A stretch of 64,000 nt of DNA. It comes from Pseudoalteromonas rubra (GTDB lineage Bacteria; Pseudomonadota; Gammaproteobacteria; Enterobacterales; Alteromonadaceae). Below, one piece after another: positions 1 to 9,330 of this stretch. A program made the position numbers and the translations under genes. The notes under the pieces were generated by a model. That model had not been told where the DNA came from. It saw only the letters and a list, made by a program, of their open reading frames with translations, and did no database searches. How positions within the stretch are numbered: the first letter of the stretch is position 1; each line of letters opens with the position of its first letter. The DNA is taken from NCBI RefSeq assembly GCF_001482385.1, contig NZ_CP013611.1, positions 1,302,001 to 1,366,000 of the forward strand, given 5' to 3'.

Positions 1-86
1 GCCGTTACTCTGCCCGTACAAAATAAATGCAATCTGAGCCATTCATTTTACAAGTCTTGGCTATTGCCATTGCTGTTTGCCAAAAC

Positions 87-113
87 TTGAGTAAAATACT
101 CAGGAATTATAGT
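87..113 (+). promoter_or_regulatory. possible sodB promoter
   Basis: TTGAGT at 87-92 and TATAGT at 108-113 resemble -35 and -10 hexamers, but the spacer is only 15 bp. The -35 sits inside a short inverted repeat (GAGTA-AAA-TACTC, 89-101) that could be an operator. The first 86 bases of the window hold no gene I can recognise. Tentative. Confidence 0.25.
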
Positions 114-207
114 ATCACTATATGCCGTCAAATCGTATAGAAATGTAAGCTAAGAAAGATATTGCTTTTATTTGCTTTGACAATTAAACAACGAAATGGA
201 GATTAAC

Positions 208-789
208 ATGGCTTTTGAACTACCGTCACTTCCGTATGCTATCAACGCGCTTGAGCCGCATATTTCTCAGGAAACGCTTGAGTTCCACCACGGTAAACAC
301 CACAACACGTACGTTGTAAAACTGAACGGCCTTATCCAGGGCACAGACCTTGAGAACAAATCTTTAGAAGAAATCGTATGTAACTCAGAAGGTGGTGTAT
401 TCAACAACGCGGCACAGATCTGGAACCACACTTTCTACTGGCACAGCCTTGCACCAAATGCAGGTGGTGAGCCTACTGGTAAAGTCGCTGAGCTTATCAA
501 TGCAAAGTGGGGCTCTTTCGCAGCATTCCAGGAAGCATTCAATGATAAAGCTGTTAACAACTTCGGTTCTAGCTGGACTTGGTTGGTACAACTTGCTGAC
601 GGTTCTTTGGATATCGTTAATACATCTAACGCAGCGACTCCGTTAACAGAAGCAGGCGTAACGCCAATCATCACTGTAGACCTGTGGGAACACGCTTACT
701 ACATTGACTACCGTAACGTTCGTCCAGACTACCTGAAAGGTTTCTGGGCACTGGTTAACTGGGATTTCGCAAACGCAAACCTTGCTTAA
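208..789 (+). CDS. sodB: superoxide dismutase, iron type
   Basis: Cytoplasmic dismutase that converts superoxide to peroxide and oxygen. The 193-residue protein has the usual length. The metal ligands are visible: H27, H74 (in QIWNHTFYW), D158 and H162 (in DLWEHAYY). Q70 in the N-terminal half is the signature of the iron-specific subfamily; Mn enzymes have Gly there and supply the Gln from the C-terminal half. I place the start at 208 rather than at the in-frame ATG at 196, because GGAG at 198-201 is then correctly placed as ribosome binding site. It is followed by its own terminator, so it is monocistronic. The window also encodes a Mn enzyme at 56742. Confidence 0.96.
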   Translation: MAFELPSLPYAINALEPHISQETLEFHHGKHHNTYVVKLNGLIQGTDLENKSLEEIVCNSEGGVFNNAAQIWNHTFYWHSLAPNAGGEPTGKVAELINAKWGSFAAFQEAFNDKAVNNFGSSWTWLVQLADGSLDIVNTSNAATPLTEAGVTPIITVDLWEHAYYIDYRNVRPDYLKGFWALVNWDFANANLA

Positions 790-803
790 TTCTGAGATAA
801 CGC

Positions 804-830
804 AAAAAGGCGCGTTTTAGCGCCTTTTTT
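804..830 (+). terminator. rho-independent terminator of sodB
   Basis: Stem AGGCGC / GCGCCT with flanking A and T runs, starting 15 bases after the sodB stop codon. Confidence 0.9.
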
Positions 831-833
831 GTT

Positions 834-1213
834 GCCCTTTATATCTGATTGCCATCACTTATCACCGCCCCGTTATCCCAATAAATAATACTTCAATTCC
901 ATCACCTGCGATCTAATCCGCATAGGCCATTTCCGTTATAAGCTGCTGACACCAAATCAGGGACTGACAAACATCTTCAACCCGGCCAATCGGCACAAAG
1001 ATACCTGCCTTACTATCCTAATTAGACCATTTATATGAAATCTGTAAGTAAAAGCTCCTTAAAGTCAATTGGCACCCACATTCCGCACTAATGCATTGAG
1101 CTGAATAGACATTAAATTACTGGAATTTTTAGGCAATTTTTAAATAACCCGACTAAGCTTTAAGTAGCCTTGCATTAAGAGACCGCATCATCAACAGGTT
1201 ATTGGAGTTCATT
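834..1213. other. intergenic region upstream of prkA
   Basis: About 380 bases without a gene. It must carry the prkA promoter. In enterobacteria the homologous yeaGH operon depends on RpoS and sigma-54, so I looked for a GG-N10-GC element. TTGGCACCCACATTCC at 1069-1084 resembles the -24 half but lacks a good -12 half. Nothing else recognised. Confidence 0.5.
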
Positions 1214-3136
1214 ATGAGTATATTTGAGCACTACCAGTCCAGATACGAAGCGTCCCAAGAAGAAGAGTTCACGATTGCGGAATATTTGGAAATATGTAAA
1301 GAAGATAAAGCTGCATATGCGAGCGCCCCTGAGCGCCTGCTAATGGCAATTGGTGAACCTGAAATGGTTGATACTTCGACAGATGCGCGGCTCAGCCGCC
1401 TGTTCTCAAATCGCGTGATCGCGCGCTACCCAGCTTTCCATGAGTTTTATGGCATGGAAGACGCCATTGAACAGATCGTTTCTTACCTAAAACACGCCGC
1501 ACAAGGCCTGGAAGAGTACAAGCAAGTACTTTACTTACTCGGCCCGGTCGGTGGGGGTAAGTCTTCGATTGCCGAGAAGCTCAAATACCTGATGCAACAG
1601 GTGCCCATTTATGCAATTAAAGGCTCTCCGGTCAACGACCACCCGTTGAGCTTGTTTAATCCGCTCGAAGACGGTGAGTTACTCAACAAAGAGTACGGCA
1701 TTAACAGTCGTTATTTACGCACCGTGATGTCCCCCTGGGCGACCAAGAGATTGCATGAATTTAACGGCGACATTTCTAAATTTAGAGTGGTAAAACGCTA
1801 TCCCTCTATCTTAGACCAGACAGCCATCGCGAAAACTGAACCTGGCGATGAAAACAATCAGGACATTTCCGCATTGGTTGGTAAAGTCGATATTCGGAAA
1901 TTGGAGCATTACGCTCAAAATGATCCGGATGCATACTCTTATTCAGGCGCACTGTGTTTAGCGAATCAGGGCTTAATGGAATTTGTGGAAATGTTTAAAG
2001 CCCCCATTAAAGTGCTACATCCATTGCTCACCGCGACGCAGGAAGGTAATTATAACGGCACAGAGGGTATCTCTGCTCTGCCCTTTAACGGGATCATATT
2101 GGCGCACTCCAACGAGTCCGAATGGCAATCATTCAAAAATAATAAAAACAATGAAGCGTTTCTGGATCGGGTCTTTATCGTTAAAGTGCCGTACTGCTTG
2201 CGTGTTTCAGAAGAAGTTAAGATTTACAAAAAGCTCATTGAAAACAGCGAACTTAAAACTGCACCTTGTGCACCAGGTACGCTTGAAACCTTGGCTAAGT
2301 TTTCGACTCTGTCGCGTATCAATGAGCCTGAAAATTCCAGTATCTACTCTAAGATGCGTGTTTATGACGGTGAGAGCCTCAAAGACACAGATCCAAAAGC
2401 GAAGTCTTATCAGGAGTATCGAGACTACGCCGGAGTCGACGAAGGTATGACTGGCCTGTCTACGCGCTTTGCATTCAAGATATTGTCTCGCGTATTTAAC
2501 TTTGACCATGCAGAGGTTGCTGCAAACCCTGTACACTTATTCTATGTACTGGAACAGCAGATTGAACGTGAGCAGTTTAGTGCCGAAGTTCAGGAGCGAT
2601 ACCTCAGCCACCTGAAAGGCTACTTGATCCCGCAATACGTCGAGTTTATTGGTAAAGAGCTACAAACAGCATACCTCGAATCATACTCAGAGTACGGACA
2701 AAATATTTTCGACCGTTATGTTACGTATGCTGATTTTTGGATACAGGATCAAGAATACCGCGACCCGGATACTGGCCAGCTATTCGACAGAGCGGCGCTC
2801 AATGCTGAGCTTGAGAAAATTGAAAAGCCAGCTGGTATTTCAAACCCCAAAGATTTTCGTAATGAGATCGTCAACTTTGTCTTGAGAGCCCGCGCTCACC
2901 ATAATGGCGCGAACCCTGTCTGGACCAGTTACGAAAAACTCAGGACGGTGATCGAGAAAAAAATGTTCTCAAACACAGAAGAGCTGCTACCGGTTATCTC
3001 ATTCAATGCGAAAACCTCAGCTGAAGATCAGAAAAAACACGAAGACTTTGTCAATCGTATGATGGAAAAAGGCTATACCCAGAAGCAAGTCCGCTTACTT
3101 TCCGAGTGGTATTTACGGGTTAGAAAATCTCAATAA
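1214..3136 (+). CDS. prkA: PrkA-family serine protein kinase
   Basis: Homologue of E. coli YeaG, an AAA+-like ATPase described as a serine/threonine protein kinase that acts in stationary phase and nitrogen starvation. The 640-residue length is typical. A Walker A motif (GPVGGGKS) lies at about residues 110-117. The family pattern is an N-terminal AAA domain followed by a C-terminal PrkA kinase-like domain. I prefer the start at 1214 (MSIFEHYQ) to the ATG at 1202, because GGAG at 1204-1207 is spaced correctly for it. It is the first gene of prkA-yeaH-spoVR; the next gene starts 23 bases after its stop. Its substrate cannot be read from sequence. Confidence 0.95.
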   Translation: MSIFEHYQSRYEASQEEEFTIAEYLEICKEDKAAYASAPERLLMAIGEPEMVDTSTDARLSRLFSNRVIARYPAFHEFYGMEDAIEQIVSYLKHAAQGLEEYKQVLYLLGPVGGGKSSIAEKLKYLMQQVPIYAIKGSPVNDHPLSLFNPLEDGELLNKEYGINSRYLRTVMSPWATKRLHEFNGDISKFRVVKRYPSILDQTAIAKTEPGDENNQDISALVGKVDIRKLEHYAQNDPDAYSYSGALCLANQGLMEFVEMFKAPIKVLHPLLTATQEGNYNGTEGISALPFNGIILAHSNESEWQSFKNNKNNEAFLDRVFIVKVPYCLRVSEEVKIYKKLIENSELKTAPCAPGTLETLAKFSTLSRINEPENSSIYSKMRVYDGESLKDTDPKAKSYQEYRDYAGVDEGMTGLSTRFAFKILSRVFNFDHAEVAANPVHLFYVLEQQIEREQFSAEVQERYLSHLKGYLIPQYVEFIGKELQTAYLESYSEYGQNIFDRYVTYADFWIQDQEYRDPDTGQLFDRAALNAELEKIEKPAGISNPKDFRNEIVNFVLRARAHHNGANPVWTSYEKLRTVIEKKMFSNTEELLPVISFNAKTSAEDQKKHEDFVNRMMEKGYTQKQVRLLSEWYLRVRKSQ

Positions 3137-3159
3137 CATTAGCGGTTGGAGGGTGTTCT

Positions 3160-4440
3160 ATGGCACATTTCATCGATCGTCGACTGAATGGCAAGAATAA
3201 AAGCACGCTGAATCGTCAGCGCTTTATTAGACGCTACAAGAAACAGATAAAAGAAGCTGTTTCTGATGCCATCAATAAAAGAAGTGTCACTGATATTTCC
3301 AGCGGTGAGAGCATCTCTATACCGCAGCGAGATATCAGCGAGCCAATTTTCCATCAGGGCAAAGGTGGTAATCGCGAGCACATTCACCCAGGCAACGATC
3401 AGTTCACAACAGGTGACAAAATTCAGCGCCCGCCCTCTGGTCAGGGCGGAGGCGCTGGCGAGGGTAATGCGAGCGATCAAGGTGAAGGCCAGGATGATTT
3501 CGTTTTTTCCATATCGAAAGACGAATATCTTGACCTGTTGTTTGAAGACCTTGAGTTACCAAACTTGCAAAAAAGCCAGCTCGACAAATTGGTACAAATG
3601 AAAACACACAGAGCAGGCTTTTGTAATGACGGTATGCCCAGCAATCTCGACATTGTACGATCTTTAAAAGGATCTGTTGCACGCCGAATTGCCATGACAG
3701 CCAGCAAAAGAAAACAACTCAAAGAGTTGGAAGAAAAACTAGCGCTCTTGTTACAGGAACCTGTTCCCAAGCAAACCGAGATCCAACAACTAGTGCAGGA
3801 AATCGCAGAACTCAAACGCAAGATTGATGCAGTCCCATTCATTGATAATTACGATTTGCGGTTCAGAAACTACGAAAAGCGACCACACCCTACGAGCAAA
3901 GCTGTTATGTTTTGTTTGATGGATGTATCAGGCTCAATGGATCAAGCAACTAAAGATATGGCAAAGCGCTTTTATATTTTGCTATATCAGTTCTTAACAC
4001 GTACCTACAAAGACATTGAAGTTGTTTATATTCGCCACCATACGCAGGCCAAAGAGGTCGACGAGCAGGAGTTTTTCTACTCGCAGGAAACCGGCGGTAC
4101 CATTGTATCGAGTGCGTTGAAGTTAATGGATGAAATTATCGCTGATCGATACGCGCAGGGCGATTGGAATATCTATGCTGCGCAGGCATCTGATGGCGAT
4201 AACTGGGCAGATGACTCTCCACACTGTACTGATATACTAACGAACAAACTGCTAAACACGGTGCGTTACTACGCCTATATCGAAATCACCACACGTGCTC
4301 ACCAGAGTTTGTGGCGCGAATACCAAGGTATTGCGGACACATTCGACAACTTTGCCATGCAGCATATTCGGTCAGTGGAAGATATCTATCCGATATTCAG
4401 AGAGCTGTTTAAGAAAAACCGACAACAGAATGCAGCCTAA
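3160..4440 (+). CDS. yeaH: YeaH/YhbH family protein (DUF444)
   Basis: 426-residue member of the DUF444 family, co-conserved with PrkA and SpoVR. The N-terminal ~110 residues are basic then Gly/Gln-rich ([12 protein letters not shown]), probably disordered. A helical region at about residues 185-220 is rich in Lys/Glu and may form a coiled coil. The C-terminal half is a von Willebrand A-like domain with an intact MIDAS start, D255-V-S257-G-S259, which suggests metal-dependent protein binding. Ribosome binding site TTGGAGGG lies at 3145-3152. The molecular role is unknown; in E. coli yeaG and yeaH are co-transcribed. Confidence 0.93.
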   Translation: MAHFIDRRLNGKNKSTLNRQRFIRRYKKQIKEAVSDAINKRSVTDISSGESISIPQRDISEPIFHQGKGGNREHIHPGNDQFTTGDKIQRPPSGQGGGAGEGNASDQGEGQDDFVFSISKDEYLDLLFEDLELPNLQKSQLDKLVQMKTHRAGFCNDGMPSNLDIVRSLKGSVARRIAMTASKRKQLKELEEKLALLLQEPVPKQTEIQQLVQEIAELKRKIDAVPFIDNYDLRFRNYEKRPHPTSKAVMFCLMDVSGSMDQATKDMAKRFYILLYQFLTRTYKDIEVVYIRHHTQAKEVDEQEFFYSQETGGTIVSSALKLMDEIIADRYAQGDWNIYAAQASDGDNWADDSPHCTDILTNKLLNTVRYYAYIEITTRAHQSLWREYQGIADTFDNFAMQHIRSVEDIYPIFRELFKKNRQQNAA

Positions 4441-4454
4441 CAAGGGGAGTGCCT

Positions 4455-5966
4455 ATGACGTATAACCCGCTAAATGATGGCCCGGATTGGACGTTCGACC
4501 TGCTTGAAGAGTATCAGGCTGAGATTGCCCGTGTAGCGGCCCATTACAGACTGGATACCTATCCGAACCAAATTGAAGTGATCACCGCAGAGCAGATGAT
4601 GGATGCCTACTCCAGCGTGGGCATGCCCATTGGCTATGCGCACTGGTCTTACGGTAAGAAGTTTATTCAGACCGAGCAAACTTATAAACGAGGGCAAATG
4701 GGACTCGCTTATGAAATTGTGATTAACTCAGACCCTTGCATTGCCTATCTGATGGAAGAAAATACCATGCCAATGCAGGCGCTGGTTATGGCACATGCAT
4801 GCTACGGACACAACTCGTTTTTCAAAGGCAATTACCTGTTCAAAACCTGGACAGATGCCTCTTCAATTATTGATTACCTGGTTTTTGCAAAAAACTATGT
4901 TGCCAAGTGCGAACAAAAATATGGGATAGATGAGGTAGAAAACCTACTAGATTCTTGTCATGCCCTGATGAATTATGGCGTGGATCGCTATAAACGCCCT
5001 CAACAGATCTCAATGTACGAGGAACAGAAGCGTCAAAAAGAGCGTGAGGACTACCTGCAGTCACAAGTCAATGAACTTTGGCGAACCATTCCACAAGGCA
5101 AGCAACAGGACGAACGAGAAGACGTCAAGTTCCCATCTGAGCCGCAGGAAAATATCCTGTATTTCATCGAGAAAAACGCACCGCTGCTAGAATCCTGGCA
5201 ACGTGAGATAATACGGATTGTACGCAAAGTCTCTCAGTACTTTTATCCACAACGACAAACGCAAGTCATGAACGAGGGGTGGGCGACATTTTGGCACTAC
5301 ACAATCCTTAACCACCTATATGACGAGGGTAAGTTGAGCGATGCATTCATGCTGGAGTTCTTGCAAAGCCATACCAATGTTGTTTATCAGCCTCCCTATA
5401 ACAGCAAATTTTACTCGGGCATTAACCCCTATGCGCTGGGCTTCAATATGATGGTCGATATACGTCGGATCTGCGAGAACCCGACTGATGAAGACAAGTA
5501 TTGGTTTCCGGAGTTTGCAGGTAAAGACTGGTTGGATACCCTGCACTTTGCTATGGAAAATTTTAAAGATGAGAGTTTTGTGAGCCAATTTTTATCGCCA
5601 AAGATCATGCGCGATTTTAAGCTGTTCACCATTATAGATCAGGAAAAGTCCCCTCATCTGGAGGTTGGCGCTATTCATGATGAATCGGGCTATCAGAAAG
5701 TCAGAAATAGCCTGTCTGCTCACTATAACTTGAGTAACCATGAGCCCAATATTCAGGTTTACAATGTAGACATACGAGGTGACCGCTCACTTACTTTGAG
5801 GTACGTACCACATAACAAAGTGCCTCTTGCAGATTCAAAGAAAGAGGTTATAAAGCATTTGTATCGGTTGTGGGGCTTCCCCGTTAAGCTTGAAGAGCTT
5901 CAGGACGATGGGTCAGTGAACATATTAGGCCAGTGTCCTCAGGAAAGTAAAGAAGACGCTTTATAG
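4455..5966 (+). CDS. ycgB: SpoVR family protein (YcgB)
   Basis: 504 residues, full length for the family. The name comes from a Bacillus spore-cortex protein, but the proteobacterial members are stress or stationary-phase proteins of unknown biochemistry, usually next to PrkA and YeaH as here. Recognisable stretches are the N-terminal DWTFDLLEEYQAEIARVA and the conserved NEGWATFWHY block around residue 275. I choose the ATG at 4455 (MTYNPLND) with AGGGGAG at 4443-4449 as binding site, not the GTG at 4449 that lies within it. It begins 14 bases after yeaH and ends at a strong terminator, closing the operon. Confidence 0.93.
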   Translation: MTYNPLNDGPDWTFDLLEEYQAEIARVAAHYRLDTYPNQIEVITAEQMMDAYSSVGMPIGYAHWSYGKKFIQTEQTYKRGQMGLAYEIVINSDPCIAYLMEENTMPMQALVMAHACYGHNSFFKGNYLFKTWTDASSIIDYLVFAKNYVAKCEQKYGIDEVENLLDSCHALMNYGVDRYKRPQQISMYEEQKRQKEREDYLQSQVNELWRTIPQGKQQDEREDVKFPSEPQENILYFIEKNAPLLESWQREIIRIVRKVSQYFYPQRQTQVMNEGWATFWHYTILNHLYDEGKLSDAFMLEFLQSHTNVVYQPPYNSKFYSGINPYALGFNMMVDIRRICENPTDEDKYWFPEFAGKDWLDTLHFAMENFKDESFVSQFLSPKIMRDFKLFTIIDQEKSPHLEVGAIHDESGYQKVRNSLSAHYNLSNHEPNIQVYNVDIRGDRSLTLRYVPHNKVPLADSKKEVIKHLYRLWGFPVKLEELQDDGSVNILGQCPQESKEDAL

Positions 5967-5967
5967 C

Positions 5968-5994
5968 AAAAAGCCCTTTAAAAAGGGCTTTTTT
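5968..5994 (+). terminator. terminator of prkA-yeaH-spoVR
   Basis: AAAAGCCCTTT / AAAGGGCTTTTTT hairpin with T tract, directly after the spoVR stop; the A run on the other side could also end the convergent GGDEF gene. Confidence 0.92.
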
Positions 5995-6017
5995 GTTTTT
6001 ACAAATACCAGGCTTAG

Positions 6018-6989
6018 TTAATGAGCCATCGAAGGGTCGTATACAGTCACCGTGTTACGACCATTTTCTTTTGAATGATACAAAGCGGTGTCGGCGGCCT
6101 CTATCCACTGCTCGTACTTTTCAAAATTGTCGTCACAGCAGGCAATGCCCAGACTCACCGTTAATTTAATTTCTTTATTATCATAATAGATGACTGAGTT
6201 CTCAATTAAACTACGCAACCTCTCAGCAAATACTTTGGCCCCTTCGGCGTCAGTATCAACTAACGTTACCGCAAACTCTTCACCACCATAACGCCCCGCA
6301 ACATCTGTTTCACGGAGTGTCTTTTGCAGCAGATCTGAGATATGGCGAATAGCCTCATCACCACCGCTATGTCCATAGGCATCATTTATACGCTTAAAGA
6401 AGTCGATGTCGAACATCAGCAAACTGCTGCTACCATGGCTGCGCTGCAAGCGTTTGAACTCTGTCCTTAAGCTCTCCTCCCAGTAGCCCCGATTGGCCAG
6501 TTTAGTCAGGCTATCTGTGCGGCTCATCTTTTCCAGAGTTTTATTGACCTTTTCAAGCTCAAGCTTGTTCATGGCTTCGTCAGTCACATCGTAAATGATG
6601 ACACAGATGTGCCCCACTTCGCCGGTCACTGTCGTCAGTGGAATAAAGGTCGCATTTTGATACATATAGTCGGCCTTGCCAGTAATTGGCCGATAATTCT
6701 TGAACCGAAAAATATAGGGCTGCTGCTCCCAGATAGTAAACGAGCGATTCTTCAATACAAAAACAGGTTCTGATTTACTCTTAAACCAAGCTTCGTCAAT
6801 ACCAGGGAACAAGTCGAACACGTCTTTGTCTTTAACCGCGCTTGGCAATAATCCAGAATGGTTTTCCATAAAACCATTCCAGACGCACACTCGATACTGC
6901 CTATCCAGCACAACCAGGCCGACATCCACTGTGTTAAACATATCCATTAACCAATGGATCTCATTCATGTCAAAATCAGATGCAGGCAT
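6018..6989 (-). CDS. PAS-GGDEF diguanylate cyclase
   Basis: 323-residue cytoplasmic protein with no membrane segment. A PAS sensor domain spans about residues 10-135 (FNTVDVGLVVLDRQYRVCVWN at its start). A GGDEF domain spans 155-320, with active-site GGEEF at 235-239 and a product-inhibition I-site R226-E-T-D229 exactly five residues upstream. It should therefore be an active, feedback-inhibited cyclic-di-GMP synthase. It starts 4 bases after the stop of the upstream REC-CheC gene and is certainly co-transcribed with it, so the receiver protein is the likely partner controlling it. The ligand of the PAS domain is unknown. Confidence 0.93.
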   Translation of the reverse strand: MPASDFDMNEIHWLMDMFNTVDVGLVVLDRQYRVCVWNGFMENHSGLLPSAVKDKDVFDLFPGIDEAWFKSKSEPVFVLKNRSFTIWEQQPYIFRFKNYRPITGKADYMYQNATFIPLTTVTGEVGHICVIIYDVTDEAMNKLELEKVNKTLEKMSRTDSLTKLANRGYWEESLRTEFKRLQRSHGSSSLLMFDIDFFKRINDAYGHSGGDEAIRHISDLLQKTLRETDVAGRYGGEEFAVTLVDTDAEGAKVFAERLRSLIENSVIYYDNKEIKLTVSLGIACCDDNFEKYEQWIEAADTALYHSKENGRNTVTVYDPSMAH

Positions 6990-6993
6990 AATT

Positions 6994-7998
6994 TTAATCT
7001 TCTAGCAGATACTCAACTTTATATTTGAGTGTTTTTAGTGAGTCTTCGGTAAACAACAACATTAAATCACAATTAATGTCATGGTTTTCGATCCCGTAAC
7101 TAATTTCAATCGCTAACGTACGCTGCCATCTGGCTTTATTTGCCTTCACCAGTTCAGACACTTCGCAGTGCTGTCCTAGTACCACAGGATGACCCTGGCT
7201 GAATGGCATGTCGAGTTGCTTCGAGAGTCCTGTCAATATTGCCCCTATCAGAATATTACTGATGTCCATGAGCAACTCAAGCTCCACTTTTTGGTTGAGC
7301 TCTCCCTGATAACTCATCAGCGACGCAATTTCTTTAAAACTGGAATCATTGAGCAGCAGTAAGGCTTCTCCGGACACGCCACCACCAATGAACCCCTGAC
7401 ACACACCCGATGTTGTTGCACTGGCATCGATGGCTTGCAATGCCATATGCAGTTCACTGACTTCAAGGACATTGACATTCGGAATAGGTAATTCCACGAA
7501 AACGTTCAACAGACGAGCTAGCAGATCACCAGCCTGGCCCATTGCCACATTAGTAATTTCCTGATAGATATCACGGATCTCAGGTTCAAGTTGCTCCCCG
7601 AGTTTATGCACCAGATTGGCCCGGATGGCTTTGTCTTTGATCCCATGATGCGTGATGATTTCTTCCAACTTCGCGGCATCACAGGGTTTTCGAATAAAAT
7701 CTATTGCACCTAGCTCCATGACTCTTTGGTGCGCGTTTGGCTGGATATCTCCAGAGACGACGACTGTCAAAACATTCAATCCTTGTTCGTTTATTGCTTG
7801 TAGCACCTCATATCCATCCATGTGAGGCATATTTAAATCTAGAAAAAGTATCTCTGGCGAGACCACTTTTATTTTTTCAATACAGTCCAGGCCGTGCTCA
7901 GCAAATTCTACTTTAATATCCCAGTCGTCCGGCAATGACCGCGCCAGTTGCCGGCGAGCCAATTTTGAATCATCGCATATCAGGACAGGTGTTGACAT
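6994..7998 (-). CDS. response regulator with CheC/CheX-like output domain
   Basis: 334 residues. The N-terminal receiver domain (1-120) is complete: acidic pair D9-D10, phosphoacceptor D54, switch residue S82 and K104. Residues ~140-334 resemble CheC/CheX-type domains, phosphatases that act on phospho-CheY-like receivers (acidic VELELLMDISNILIGAIL stretch). The protein may thus combine a receiver and a receiver-phosphatase. No histidine kinase gene lies nearby, so the phosphodonor is elsewhere. First gene of a pair with the PAS-GGDEF cyclase. Confidence 0.88.
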   Translation of the reverse strand: MSTPVLICDDSKLARRQLARSLPDDWDIKVEFAEHGLDCIEKIKVVSPEILFLDLNMPHMDGYEVLQAINEQGLNVLTVVVSGDIQPNAHQRVMELGAIDFIRKPCDAAKLEEIITHHGIKDKAIRANLVHKLGEQLEPEIRDIYQEITNVAMGQAGDLLARLLNVFVELPIPNVNVLEVSELHMALQAIDASATTSGVCQGFIGGGVSGEALLLLNDSSFKEIASLMSYQGELNQKVELELLMDISNILIGAILTGLSKQLDMPFSQGHPVVLGQHCEVSELVKANKARWQRTLAIEISYGIENHDINCDLMLLFTEDSLKTLKYKVEYLLED

Positions 7999-8200
7999 AA
8001 AAGCTCTCTTCGCTTAGCGGCTAACTCGTTGTAAGAAGCCTTAATTTTTCTAATTATAGTTATGGCACAGCAGCATTTAGGGACCTACATGGTAATCAAA
8101 GCTTGGCCGATTTACAATCCAATTTACTGCAAAGGTTGGTTATATAATTTCAGTATAATACACTGACGAGAATTGCAAAAAATTTAAAAGGGAATACGTT

Positions 8201-8788
8201 ATGCGGATCATCACCTTGCTTGCTGCGTCTTTATTGACAATGACCAACCCAATCCATGCCAGTGAGCTGCCTGAGAACCTGGTTGACGCGGGCAAAGTCA
8301 ACGCTCAGGGGAAGCCTGTAACCTTATTAGGCCAGGGTATTAAAGTCGGGGACGCTGCACCGGAATTCAAAGTTGTCGATGGCAACTTTGTACCTGTTAC
8401 CTTAGCCAACTATCAGGGCAAGCCCGTTCTGATCAGTGTGGTGCCGAGCCTGGACACCGGGATCTGTAGTCTGCAAACCAAGTACTTCAATGAAAAAGTA
8501 GCTGAGGAGTTTGCAGACGTGGCAATGCTCACCATCAGTGCGGACCTACCCTTTGCACAAAAGCGTTTTTGTAAAACAGAAAACATCGACCAAATTGATA
8601 CCCTGTCGGATTCAGTCTGGCGCGACTTTGGCGCTAAGTACGGACTTTACATTAAAGATATGGGACTATTGAGCAGAGCAGTTCTGGTGTTAGACAAAGA
8701 CCACAAAGTCGTATACAAGCAGTTAGTCAGTAACCTGGCCAGTGAGCCTGACTACCAAGGTGCCATCGAAGCACTTAAACAACTCTGA
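8201..8788 (+). CDS. tpx: thiol peroxidase, exported form
   Basis: Tpx-family peroxiredoxin that reduces alkyl and hydrogen peroxides. The peroxidatic C89 lies in VPSLDTGICSLQ and the resolving C124 in RFCKTE, the atypical 2-Cys arrangement of the family. Unlike the common cytoplasmic enzyme of about 165 residues, it has an N-terminal extension with a clear signal peptide (MRIITLLAASLLTMTNPIHA, cleavage before SELP). I therefore infer a periplasmic location. Start supported by AAAAGGG at 8187-8193. Single gene; the facing GNAT gene is separated by a strong hairpin. Confidence 0.92.
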   Translation: MRIITLLAASLLTMTNPIHASELPENLVDAGKVNAQGKPVTLLGQGIKVGDAAPEFKVVDGNFVPVTLANYQGKPVLISVVPSLDTGICSLQTKYFNEKVAEEFADVAMLTISADLPFAQKRFCKTENIDQIDTLSDSVWRDFGAKYGLYIKDMGLLSRAVLVLDKDHKVVYKQLVSNLASEPDYQGAIEALKQL

Positions 8789-8809
8789 CTAGCATAATAT
8801 GCTACTGCC

Positions 8810-8837
8810 CTGGTATACAGTAAGCACTGTATACCAG
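8810..8837. terminator. perfect 12-bp hairpin between convergent genes
   Basis: CTGGTATACAGT - AAGC - ACTGTATACCAG. A 12-bp perfect stem with a 4-base loop between tpx and the acetyltransferase gene. There is no T tract on either side, so it may block read-through or protect 3' ends rather than act as a classical terminator. Confidence 0.65.
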
Positions 8838-8845
8838 TACCTAAC

Positions 8846-9292
8846 CTAGCGTAATATCATATCTATATGCTCAATCCCATCTTCCAGATAGGCCTCGCCA
8901 CAAGGTACAAAACCGAGAGACTGATAAAATTGAGTCAGGTAAGTTTGCGCTGCGATTTTTATCGGTTGTGCTCCATAGTGTGCGTGACAAGCTTCTATCG
9001 CTCGGGCCATCAAAGTTTGTGCAACTCCCTTCCCACGACATTCTGGTGACACCAACACACGTCCAATTGCACTGACAGTAGATTGCGGCTTGTAACACCG
9101 TGCATAAGCCTGCACTTCACCCTGCTGAATTAAGAAAACATGAAGTGTATCAGCGGCTCTGTCAACTTCATCAACTTCCTGATATGCGCAGGCTTGCTCA
9201 ACAACAAACACGGCAACTCGGGTCTTCAAAATGCTGAAGAGCTCGTCGTGTGACAACTGGTAAAAGGTTTTAACTTGCATGGGTTTTATCAC
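8846..9292 (-). CDS. elaA: GNAT family N-acetyltransferase, ElaA-like
   Basis: 148 residues, matching E. coli ElaA in length and pattern. The acetyl-CoA loop is visible as RVLVSPECRGKGVAQTLM (about residues 78-95), and ElaA-type residues FVVEQACAYQEVDEVD occur near position 30-45. The substrate is unknown. An internal ATG at codon 5 (9280) is an alternative start. Apparently monocistronic; the Spo0M-like gene follows on the other side of a hairpin with its own upstream region. Confidence 0.85.
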   Translation of the reverse strand: MIKPMQVKTFYQLSHDELFSILKTRVAVFVVEQACAYQEVDEVDRAADTLHVFLIQQGEVQAYARCYKPQSTVSAIGRVLVSPECRGKGVAQTLMARAIEACHAHYGAQPIKIAAQTYLTQFYQSLGFVPCGEAYLEDGIEHIDMILR

Positions 9293-9302
9293 TGTGGGTA
9301 GA

Positions 9303-9322
9303 TACGCCTCCGGTGAGGCGTA
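9303..9322. terminator. hairpin after the Spo0M-like gene
   Basis: Perfect TACGCCTC-CGGT-GAGGCGTA hairpin, 8 bases beyond the stop codon of the minus-strand gene at 9331. No T tract. Probably a terminator or 3' stabiliser. Confidence 0.5.
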
Positions 9323-9330
9323 GAATAGAG

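Noticed and set aside
175..206. TTGACA near 178 as the sodB -35 element
   Set aside because: It is only 30 bases from the start codon, so the -10 region would overlap the ribosome binding site.
1069..1084. Sigma-54 promoter before prkA
   Set aside because: Only the TGGCAC half matches; the -12 GC element is not at the required distance.
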